From assembly GCA_903904765.1 (NCBI GenBank), contig CAIVEA010000457.1, positions 1 through 5,519 on the forward strand: 5,519 bases of DNA, in the 5' to 3' direction. The notes below the pieces were generated by a model, which was not told the DNA's origin, ran no database searches, and saw only the letters and a list, made by a program, of their open reading frames with translations. Shown here piece after piece: positions 1-5,519 of this stretch. Source of the stretch: an uncultured Chloroflexota bacterium. Its GTDB lineage: Bacteria; Chloroflexota; Anaerolineae; Aggregatilineales; Phototrophicaceae. Position 1 is the stretch's first letter; the number at the start of each line of letters is the position of its first letter. A program made the position numbers and the translations under genes.

Positions 1-1004
1 CCCCGGATGACCTGCGCGAAGTTTTCGAGAATGCCCATGTAGCCGCCGAACTCCTCATCGAACAGGAGCGTGTTCGGCACAACCGGTTTCCAGCTTTGCG
101 CCCCGGTCATCTCGCCATCGTAGATGATGAATTCCTGCTGATCCTCGACGCTGAACCAGACATGATCACCGTAGACTTCCACCCGTTCCCACGGCTTGAA
201 GCTGAGTGCGGAGGCGCTGCTGGTGAGCGAACCTACCGCGCCGGATGCAAATTCGAGCGTGATGGCTACGTTGTCCACCGGATAGCCGCGTGTGCTGCGC
301 TTGTGGCGGTTCGCGCCTGCCGCATGAACACGGCGGACGGCGCCCATCAAGTACAGCGTTAGATCAAATAGGTGAATCGTTCCGGCTTCGAGCAAATCTA
401 CATCATCATAACCAAGATTGAATTTGCCGGAAAACAGCGCCAGTTCGCCCATTTTACCGGAGTCGATCAGGGCGTGGGCGCGGCGGTAGGGCGGCGAATA
501 GCGTTTGTTCGCCACACACATCAGGGGCAGGCCGAGTTCGTCCGCCGTGCGGCACATGGTCGCTGCGTCGGTCAGGTTGCGGGCGATGGGTTTTTCTACC
601 AGCACGGGCAGCCCCGCGTGGAGGCAGGCGAGGGTATGCGGTTTGTGCATGTCGTCCGGCGAAAGCACCAGCACGCCGTCCAGCTTTTCGGCGGCGAGCA
701 TGGCATCCACAGCCGGATAGCTGCGCCCGCCGTAGATGGCACGCACTTTGTCGGCGCTTTGCGGACGCGGTTCGGTAAAGGCGGCAATCTCGATGGGTTC
801 CCAGATCATGCGTAAGCGGGCTGCGGCAGGGAAATATTTGCTCTGCGCCACACCGCCCGCGCCGACCACGCCCAGTTTGAGGGGGCGGCGGGCTGCCCGC
901 GCTTCATCGAAACCAACGCCGTAGACATCCCCTAATTCGAAGGCTTTGCGATAGGGGGTATGCCCATACGAGTCGTCGAAGTGATGCAGTTTTGTCATGC
1001 TCAT
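1..1004 (-). CDS. Gfo/Idh/MocA-family NAD(P)-dependent oxidoreductase (3' end cut by window)
   Basis: Cytoplasmic dehydrogenase of the Gfo/Idh/MocA family, which oxidises sugars, inositols and related polyols with NAD(P). I translated 334 residues; the frame is open to the window edge, so the C-terminus is missing. A Rossmann dinucleotide fold starts near residue 43 (LGVVGAGGVAQ). The family EKP motif is at 137-139 (VEKPIA), and its lysine is the usual catalytic/nicotinamide-site residue. GTIHLFD at 208-214 supplies the expected active-site His211 and Asp214. A C-terminal beta-sheet domain (VDNVAITLEF, then EFGGYMGILENF near 318-329) matches the family substrate domain. About 42 residues precede the Rossmann fold, where the family normally has fewer than 10. 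The start is ATG at 1004, overlapping the permease stop as ATGA; an ATG two codons later (998) is equally possible. Being last in the importer operon suggests it acts on the imported compound, but the substrate is unknown. Confidence 0.93.
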   Translation of the reverse strand, partial: MSMTKLHHFDDSYGHTPYRKAFELGDVYGVGFDEARAARRPLKLGVVGAGGVAQSKYFPAAARLRMIWEPIEIAAFTEPRPQSADKVRAIYGGRSYPAVDAMLAAEKLDGVLVLSPDDMHKPHTLACLHAGLPVLVEKPIARNLTDAATMCRTADELGLPLMCVANKRYSPPYRRAHALIDSGKMGELALFSGKFNLGYDDVDLLEAGTIHLFDLTLYLMGAVRRVHAAGANRHKRSTRGYPVDNVAITLEFASGAVGSLTSSASALSFKPWERVEVYGDHVWFSVEDQQEFIIYDGEMTGAQSWKPVVPNTLLFDEEFGGYMGILENFAQVIR

Positions 1005-1972
1005 CTGCCCTTCACCAAGCGTTTGCTGAGTGTACCAAACAACAGCGCCAGCAGGATCGCCGCGCCTTTGTACACCGCGATTTGCGCGTCCAACATGCCG
1101 AGGTTGCCCAGACCGTTGTTGAGGACGGCGATGAACAATGCGCCGATCACCGTGCGGCGCATGTTGCCTTCGCCGCCGAGGAACGAGTTGCCGCCGATGA
1201 TGACCGCCACGATTGCGTCCAGTTCCAGCCCGTAGGCGGCATCCGGCGCGGCAGCTCCTAAGCGGCTGACCGTGACCAGCATGGCAAGCGTGACCAGCGC
1301 CCCGAACAGGGCGAACAGCAGCAGTTTGTATTTACCCACCGGAACGCCGGCCTGCACGGTGGCGCGTTCGTCGCTGCCCATCGCGTAGGTGTAACGTCCG
1401 AGGCGGGTGCGCGCCAGAATGAATCCGCCCACCACGAAGATGAGCAGGCCGAGCAGAATGGCTGGGCTGATCTCGAAGAACAGGGGACGAATGAGCGCGT
1501 CCAGAAACGGGTCACGCACGGGGATGGAGTTGGCTCCGGTGAAGCTGACCGCCAGACCACGCGCCCAAATCCAGCAGGCGAGGGTGACGATCAACGGGTT
1601 AATGCCTGCGCGGACGATGAGCAGGGCGTTGAACAGTTCGACCAGCACCGCCACGATGAATCCGGCAGCGATGCCGAGGGGTAGGCTGCCGCTGGCCTGA
1701 TAGAACATGCCCAGCGCCACGCCGGACAGGGCTAACACACTGGCCGGCGCAAGGTCGAGGTTTTGCGAGAGGATGGCGAAGGTTGCGCCGACGGCGAGGA
1801 TGAACAGCGCCGTATTTTGTTCGAGCAGCGTGGTCAGGTTCGCCAGCGTGAGGAAGCGCGGATTGAGCGTGCTAAAGATCACCATCAGGACGACCAGCGC
1901 CGCCAGCAGGCCGTAGTTGGCGACCCATTCGCGCCAGCGATGGGAGGTCGAGGCGATTGAGATTGTGGTCAT
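1001..1972 (-). CDS. CUT2-type sugar ABC transporter permease, second subunit
   Basis: Inner-membrane permease of the RbsC-like family (BPD_transp_2), 323 residues, the usual length. Hydrophobic segments fall at about 20-36, 54-69, 76-91, 98-119, 168-187, 216-234, 250-261, 274-290 and 302-315, consistent with a polytopic channel subunit. The cytoplasmic coupling region is clear: LGRYTYAMGSDERATVQAG at 191-209, followed by GVPVGKYK. The conserved ELDAIVAVIIGG ... FLGGEGN block is at 250-270. The family's GGIDLSVGS loop reads QNLDLAPAS at 70-78, keeping only the central Asp-Leu, so this subunit has diverged from its partner. It starts at ATG 1972, overlapping the upstream permease stop by ATGA, and its own TGA overlaps the dehydrogenase start the same way. 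It most likely pairs with the upstream permease as a heterodimer, as LsrC/LsrD and YtfT/YjfF do. Nothing suggests a pseudogene. Confidence 0.95.
   Translation of the reverse strand: MTTISIASTSHRWREWVANYGLLAALVVLMVIFSTLNPRFLTLANLTTLLEQNTALFILAVGATFAILSQNLDLAPASVLALSGVALGMFYQASGSLPLGIAAGFIVAVLVELFNALLIVRAGINPLIVTLACWIWARGLAVSFTGANSIPVRDPFLDALIRPLFFEISPAILLGLLIFVVGGFILARTRLGRYTYAMGSDERATVQAGVPVGKYKLLLFALFGALVTLAMLVTVSRLGAAAPDAAYGLELDAIVAVIIGGNSFLGGEGNMRRTVIGALFIAVLNNGLGNLGMLDAQIAVYKGAAILLALLFGTLSKRLVKGR
1008..1016 (-). promoter_or_regulatory. Ribosome binding site for the oxidoreductase
   Basis: The minus strand reads GGTGAAGGG here, inside the end of the upstream permease gene. GGTGA lies 7 bases before the ATG at 1004, and AAGGG lies 9 bases before the ATG at 998, so the site can serve either candidate start and does not decide between them. 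Confidence 0.5.
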
Positions 1973-2961
1973 GAGGCGCGCCCCCGCTGTGCAAATCGGT
2001 CAATCAGGATGGCGACCAGCACCAGCAGGCCGGTAGCCGCTTGCTGCCACTCGGTAGGAATGTGGCGGATGGTCATCCAGTTCAGAGTCATGAACAGGAT
2101 GAATGCGCCGATGATGGTCTTTTCCACGCGCCCGATGCCGCCGGTTAAGCGCGTCCCGCCCAGCACCACCGCTGCGATGGTGTAGAACTCGGTGCCGCTG
2201 CCCAGATTGGGGCTGATGACTCCGGTAGAGGCGGCGATGAGCATCCCCGCGATTCCGGCGAAGAAGCCGCACAGGGTATACGTCAGGATTTTGATGCGCG
2301 TGACCGGAATGCCGGAGAGCCGCGCTGCCGTCTGGTTGCCGCCGATGGCGTACACCATGCGCCCGTAGAGCGTGTGGCGCATGAGCAGCGCCGAAATGAT
2401 GTACAGGACGAACACGATGATGGCGATCAGCGGGATGCCGGGGATATTCAGCGCCGGAATGGGCGGGGTGCGGGTGATGGCGATAAAGTCGAAGAACGGA
2501 TCGGTGACGCGAATCTGCGCGTTGTCCATTAGCACCAGTGCCAGCCCGCGTGCGCCGATGAGCGTGCCGAGCGTGGCGATGACCGGGCTGATGCCCGCGC
2601 TTTCCACCAGTAGGCCGTTTAGCAGACCGACGACGGTGGCGGCGAACAGCCCGACGAGGATGGCGACCCCCGCCGAACTGCCATCACGCAGCAGCAGGGC
2701 GGATAACCCGGCTGCAATAAAGAGCGACGACCCTACCGAAAGGTCAATCCCGCCGATCAAGATGACCAGCGTCATGCCAATGCCCAGCACCGCCACCACC
2801 GACATCTGCCGGAATATGTTGAAGATGTTGTTGGGGAGCAAAAAGGTCTGGCTGGTGAGGCCGAAAAAAGTGAACAGCAGCAGTGCGGCGACCACTGCGC
2901 TGTTCGCGCCCGCCCATGTTCGCAGGGCGTTCGTGAATGAAGGGTTGAGGCGGTTGGTCAT
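1969..2961 (-). CDS. CUT2-type sugar ABC transporter permease, first subunit
   Basis: Inner-membrane permease of the RbsC-like family, 330 residues. It carries the canonical loop GGIDLSVGSS at 70-79 after a hydrophobic segment (about 53-69). The cytoplasmic ATPase-coupling segment is YGRMVYAIGGNQTAARLSG at 199-217, followed by the family block TIAAVVLGGTRLTGGIGRV at 261-279. Other hydrophobic stretches lie near 20-37, 80-91, 97-118, 124-143, 175-194, 226-245, 281-297 and 307-320. It forms the membrane channel together with the next gene's product. The ATG at 2961 is supported by an AGGGA ribosome binding site 8 bases upstream and by the ATGA overlap with the ATPase stop. Its better match to the family consensus suggests it is the more conventional half of the pair. 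The transported compound cannot be told from the permease alone. Confidence 0.96.
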   Translation of the reverse strand: MTNRLNPSFTNALRTWAGANSAVVAALLLFTFFGLTSQTFLLPNNIFNIFRQMSVVAVLGIGMTLVILIGGIDLSVGSSLFIAAGLSALLLRDGSSAGVAILVGLFAATVVGLLNGLLVESAGISPVIATLGTLIGARGLALVLMDNAQIRVTDPFFDFIAITRTPPIPALNIPGIPLIAIIVFVLYIISALLMRHTLYGRMVYAIGGNQTAARLSGIPVTRIKILTYTLCGFFAGIAGMLIAASTGVISPNLGSGTEFYTIAAVVLGGTRLTGGIGRVEKTIIGAFILFMTLNWMTIRHIPTEWQQAATGLLVLVAILIDRFAQRGRAS

Positions 2962-4484
2962 TGGTGCGTTCCCTGTGTAGCCGCCAGCAGGCGTTCCTCG
3001 TTGGCATCGGCACGGGCGAAGGTGTGCAACAATGCGCCCTGATACATCACCATAATCCGGTCAGAGATGCCGAGGATTTCGATGTGATCTTCGGAGACGA
3101 CGATGATGGACTTGCCGAGGGCGGTGAGTTCGGTCAGCTGCGCGTAGATTTCCGCTTTCGCACCCACATCAATCCCCTGCGTGGGGGAGATGAAGATCAG
3201 GATGTCCAGATCACGCAGCAGCCATTTGCCGAGGATGACTTTTTGCTGATTGCCGCCGCTGAGCGTGCCCACAGCCGTTTGCATGGAAGCGGTTTTGACG
3301 CGCATTTGTTCGGCGGTGGCGGCGGTAGCAGCGCGTTCCCGCCCATGATGGATGAAAGTACCCCAGCGTTTGAAGCGTCCCAGCGAGGGTAGGGAGATGT
3401 TGGCACGCACATCCATCGGCAGGATGAGACCTTCGGTTTTACGCTGTTCGGTGAGCAGGCCGATGCCGTGCCGGATGGCGGCCTGTGGTGAATGTAGATG
3501 GACGGGTTGCTTGTTGCGGCGAATCAGGCCGCTGGTTTCCAGCGTGAGGCCGAAGAGCGCCCGTGCGAGTTCATTCTGCCCCGCGCCGAGCAAGCCTGTC
3601 ACACCCAGAATTTCGCCCCGATGAAGCTGGAAACTGACATCACGCACACTTTGACCGACGGAGAGATGCTCGACATCCAGCACGGTTTCGCTGCTCTGCC
3701 GGGTGGCTGTGCTGCGGTGGAAGAAATTTTCGATTCGTTCGCCGATGGTGAGTTCGATCAAATCCATTTCGCTAGTCTGCGAAATGTCCACCGTGTTTAC
3801 CAACTGACCGTTGCGTAAGACGGTGGCGCGGTCACAGAGCGCCATAATTTCCTTGAAGCGGTGCGAAATGTAGATGATGGCGATGCCGCGTGTTTTCAGG
3901 CCGCGTAACAGCGACATGAGCAGCGCCGTTTCGTCCTCCGCGAGGGCGGCGGTGGGTTCATCCAGTACGAGGATGCGCGGATTGTGCGAGGGAACTTTGG
4001 CGATTTCCACCAGTTGTTGCTGTGCCAGCGGCAAATCCATGATGCGGCGGCGCACATCAATGCCGACCACGCCAAGTTCGCTCAGGATGCGCTGCGATTG
4101 CTCATGGAGCGCGGCTTGATCTACGAGAATGCCGCCACCTGCTTCCCGCCCCAGAAAAATGTTATCCGCCACTGAGAGGTGACGCACGAGGCTCAAATCC
4201 TGATAGACCACGCCTACGCCGCTATTCAGGGCGGCGCGGGGGGTGTGGAAGTGGTGCGGTGTGCCGGCGATGCGGATTTCGCCCGCGTCTGGCTGGTAGA
4301 CCCCTGCCAGCACTTTCATCAAGGTGGATTTGCCCGCGCCGTTTTGCCCGATGAGCGCATGAATTTCACCGGCCTGCGCTGTGAAATCCACCTGTACAAG
4401 CGCCGCTACACCGGGGAAGCTCTTGGTGATGCCGTGCATTTGCAAGAGGGGCTGTGTGCTGCTGGCTAAAGAAGTGTTTAACAA
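2958..4484 (-). CDS. CUT2-type sugar ABC transporter ATPase with two fused nucleotide-binding domains
   Basis: Cytoplasmic ATPase of the RbsA/XylG/MglA type, 508 residues, the normal length. Domain 1 (about 14-245) has Walker A GQNGAGKST (46-54), Q-loop Gln95 (VVYQDLSL), an atypical signature LPLAQQQ (151-157), intact Walker B ILVLDEPTAAL (171-181, Asp175/Glu176) and switch His208 (YISHRF). Domain 2 (about 267-500) has the degenerate Walker A GLLGAGQNE (297-305) normal for this family, a perfect signature LSGGNQQKV (408-416), and a Walker B that reads ILIFISPTQGIDVG (428-441), in which the usual Asp-Glu pair is Ile432-Ser433. The switch position reads SEDH. One composite site should therefore hydrolyse ATP and the other should not. 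The start is TTG: an in-frame TAA lies 21 bases upstream, no ATG intervenes, and GGGG sits 7 bases before it. The first ATG (codon 16, position 4439) lacks a ribosome binding site and would trim the domain edge. Confidence 0.96.
   Translation of the reverse strand: MLNTSLASSTQPLLQMHGITKSFPGVAALVQVDFTAQAGEIHALIGQNGAGKSTLMKVLAGVYQPDAGEIRIAGTPHHFHTPRAALNSGVGVVYQDLSLVRHLSVADNIFLGREAGGGILVDQAALHEQSQRILSELGVVGIDVRRRIMDLPLAQQQLVEIAKVPSHNPRILVLDEPTAALAEDETALLMSLLRGLKTRGIAIIYISHRFKEIMALCDRATVLRNGQLVNTVDISQTSEMDLIELTIGERIENFFHRSTATRQSSETVLDVEHLSVGQSVRDVSFQLHRGEILGVTGLLGAGQNELARALFGLTLETSGLIRRNKQPVHLHSPQAAIRHGIGLLTEQRKTEGLILPMDVRANISLPSLGRFKRWGTFIHHGRERAATAATAEQMRVKTASMQTAVGTLSGGNQQKVILGKWLLRDLDILIFISPTQGIDVGAKAEIYAQLTELTALGKSIIVVSEDHIEILGISDRIMVMYQGALLHTFARADANEERLLAATQGTHQ
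2970..2974 (-). promoter_or_regulatory. Ribosome binding site for the first permease
   Basis: The minus strand reads AGGGA here, 8 bases before the ATG at 2961 and inside the end of the ATPase gene. It supports that start and gives the permease some translation initiation of its own besides coupling through the ATGA overlap. Confidence 0.6.
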
Positions 4485-4491
4485 TATGGAA

Positions 4492-4495
4492 CCCC
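4492..4495 (-). promoter_or_regulatory. Ribosome binding site deciding the TTG start of the ATPase
   Basis: The minus strand has GGGG here, 7 bases before the TTG at 4484. It is the only Shine-Dalgarno-like run in the gap before the ATPase. The match is short, and with a TTG codon initiation is probably modest. Confidence 0.45.
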
Positions 4496-4506
4496 AATAA
4501 GTTTAG

Positions 4507-4520
4507 TTGAGAGTTCTCAA
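4507..4520. repeat. Short inverted repeat TTGAGA-GT-TCTCAA before the ATPase gene
   Basis: Perfect 6-base arms (4507-4512 and 4515-4520) flank a 2-base centre, in the AT-richer part of the only intergenic gap. As RNA it could form a 5-bp stem with a 4-base loop, lying 12-25 bases before the putative ribosome binding site of the ATPase. As DNA it resembles a small dimeric operator. Neither role is proven; an arm this short can also arise by chance. Confidence 0.4.
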
Positions 4521-4532
4521 ACAAAGTGATGG

Positions 4533-4558
4533 GGATGGCAGGTGTTCGCCTGCCATCC
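4533..4558 (-). terminator. Intergenic hairpin after the binding-protein gene (attenuator or mRNA-stabilising stem)
   Basis: A perfect 10-bp inverted repeat, GGATGGCAGG / CCTGCCATCC, encloses a 6-base loop (CGAACA on the minus strand). It starts 23 bases past the binding-protein stop. The minus strand continues CCCCATCACTTTGTTTG, so the T-rich stretch begins about 9 bases after the stem and is interrupted, which is poor for a full intrinsic terminator. Structures in this position are known in other importer operons to partly terminate or to protect the 3' end of the binding-protein message, giving more binding protein than membrane components. The hairpin is plain in the sequence; the function is inferred. 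Confidence 0.55.
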
Positions 4559-4581
4559 ATGTGAGTTAGTCTATGATGCGG

Positions 4582-5519
4582 TTATTTGCTGGCGTAACGA
4601 GCGCCGTAGTCCGCGACGATGTTGCCCACCGGCAGTTCAAACGGGAACGAGGTGATGTTATCCGCCAAGTCCTTTGAAAGCTGCTGGAAGCCCGCTAGAT
4701 TTTCGGTGGTGACCATTGCGCCGGGCATGTAGTAGGTGGAGGGGAAGGTCACGCCGCTGGCGACCAGATAGGCCGCGTAGACGTTCCAGAAGCCGTTGTA
4801 CTGCGGCAGCAGGGCGACGGTGCTGCGGAGCGAACCATCAGCCACACCCGCCAAGCCCACTTCCGTGCCGTCATACGAAACCAGTAGCACGTCGTCGCGT
4901 CCGGCGCGGCGCAGCACATCGCTGGCGGGGACGGTGAGCGAGTCGCTCAGGCCGTAGATCAGGTCGAGGTCGGGGTAGGCAGTCAGCCAGTTTTCGGTCA
5001 GCGAGACGGCTTTGTCGGCTTCCCAGTTGCCGGTGGATTCAGCGGCGACCACCTTGATGTTCGGGTAGTTCGCCAGCACGTCAGTGAAACCGCCGGAACG
5101 GTTGGTATTGATGTCCTGACCGAGTGCGCCGAGCAGAATGGCGACGTTGCCACGCGGTTCGCCGTACTTGTCGGTGAGTAGCTTAACGGCATACTGGGCG
5201 ACCAGACCACCGTTCACGCGCTCCTCGAAGCCCAGCACGCTCACGCAGCCATCCATCATGCTGAACAAGCACACAACGGGGATGTTGGCGGCGGCAGCCT
5301 GTTCCATCGCGGGGCCGAAGGCTTTGGCATCCAGCGGGTTGATGGCGATGGCGTTCACGCCCTGATTCACAAGGTCTTCAAAGGCCGTCACCTGCTTGGT
5401 GACATCGCCTTCGCCGCTGGTGACGATCAGCTCAAAACCGTTGCGGCGGGCGGCTTCCTGACCACCGGCGACCTGAGCGATCCAGAACGGGTTGTCGGTG
5501 CCGAGCTGCACGAGGCCGA
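4582..5519 (-). CDS. Sugar ABC transporter substrate-binding protein, periplasmic-binding-protein type 1 (5' end cut by window)
   Basis: Exported binding protein that captures the substrate for the importer encoded downstream. 311 residues are visible. The frame is open past position 5519, so the signal peptide (and any lipobox) and first strand are outside the window. Numbering from the Val codon at 5511, the fold shows DNPFW at 6-10 (the aromatic that usually stacks on the sugar), GVNAIAINPLD at 51-61, IPVV at 77-80, Arg138 in NTNRSGGF, LIYGLSDS at 184-191 (Asp190), VSYDGTE at 211-217 (Asp214) and TVALLPQ at 231-237 (Gln237), in the order expected for RbsB-like proteins. The loop after IPVV lacks the Asp-Arg that RbsB uses and instead has Cys81 and Cys89, so ribose is not a safe guess. 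The protein ends at TAA (4584-4582). It is the first visible gene of the operon. Confidence 0.95.
   Translation of the reverse strand, partial: GLVQLGTDNPFWIAQVAGGQEAARRNGFELIVTSGEGDVTKQVTAFEDLVNQGVNAIAINPLDAKAFGPAMEQAAAANIPVVCLFSMMDGCVSVLGFEERVNGGLVAQYAVKLLTDKYGEPRGNVAILLGALGQDINTNRSGGFTDVLANYPNIKVVAAESTGNWEADKAVSLTENWLTAYPDLDLIYGLSDSLTVPASDVLRRAGRDDVLLVSYDGTEVGLAGVADGSLRSTVALLPQYNGFWNVYAAYLVASGVTFPSTYYMPGAMVTTENLAGFQQLSKDLADNITSFPFELPVGNIVADYGARYASK

Noticed and set aside
372..815. Open frame of 147 codons on the plus strand.
   Set aside because: It is antisense to the dehydrogenase, whose family motifs are clear in the minus frame; the plus product shows no domain.
1001..1972. The second permease as a decaying duplicate of the first.
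   Set aside because: It has full length, no stop or frameshift, and keeps the coupling region and the GG block; divergent permease pairs are normal in this family.
2372..2980. Long open frame of about 200 codons on the plus strand.
   Set aside because: It lies wholly antisense to the first permease, its product is a biased Met/Ser/Arg-rich string without a recognisable domain, and GC-rich genes commonly leave such open antisense frames.
4437..4439. ATG at codon 16 as the ATPase start.
   Set aside because: No Shine-Dalgarno-like sequence precedes it and it would cut into the edge of the first domain; TTG at 4484 with GGGG upstream fits better, though not with certainty.
4485..4532. An internal promoter before the ATPase.
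   Set aside because: TTGTTT and TTGAGA resemble a -35 element but no convincing -10 lies at 16-18 bases from either; chance matches are expected in an AT-richer gap.
4582..5511. GTG at 5511 as the start of the binding protein.
   Set aside because: The frame stays open to the window edge, GTG falls inside the first strand of the binding-protein fold, and a start there would remove the signal peptide an exported protein needs.
1..5519. A previously undescribed system such as defence genes, a CRISPR array or a mobile element.
   Set aside because: All coding content is accounted for by transport and dehydrogenase genes, the only gap is 97 bases, and no direct-repeat arrays, transposase motifs or tRNA-like sequences were seen.

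Overview
The window holds one minus-strand operon for uptake, and probably first processing, of a sugar or sugar-like compound. Reading in the direction of transcription (from high to low coordinates) it runs: substrate-binding protein (5' end cut by the window edge), a double-domain ABC ATPase, two different membrane permeases, and an NAD(P)-type Gfo/Idh/MocA dehydrogenase (3' end cut by the other edge). This is the gene set of a CUT2 (ribose/xylose/galactofuranose-like) ABC importer with a heteromeric permease pair.

Region by region: 5519-4582 is the binding protein. 4581-4485 is the only intergenic gap (97 bases) and holds a perfect 10-bp hairpin followed by a short AT-richer inverted repeat. 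4484-2958 is the ATPase, which starts at TTG. 2961-1969 and 1972-1001 are the two permeases. 1004-1 is the dehydrogenase. The last three junctions are all 4-base ATGA stop/start overlaps, so the ATPase, both permeases and the dehydrogenase are probably translationally coupled. The binding protein is set apart by the hairpin, an arrangement known in other importer operons to let the binding protein be made in excess. No promoter, regulator gene, RNA gene, mobile element or CRISPR array is visible; the operon promoter must lie beyond position 5519.

How the parts should work together: the exported binding protein captures the substrate and delivers it to the two-permease channel. The ATPase drives import through what looks like one intact and one degenerate ATP site. 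The dehydrogenase would then oxidise the imported polyol or sugar, or a derivative of it. The substrate cannot be read from the sequence.

The organism is a GC-rich bacterium. The arrangement would fit Chloroflexota or Proteobacteria, among others; I lean weakly to Chloroflexota from general protein character only, and this should not be relied on. The window is mostly a conventional transport operon. The points worth a second look are the lost Walker B acids in the second ATPase domain, the altered loop in the second permease, the N-terminal extension of the dehydrogenase and the intergenic hairpin.
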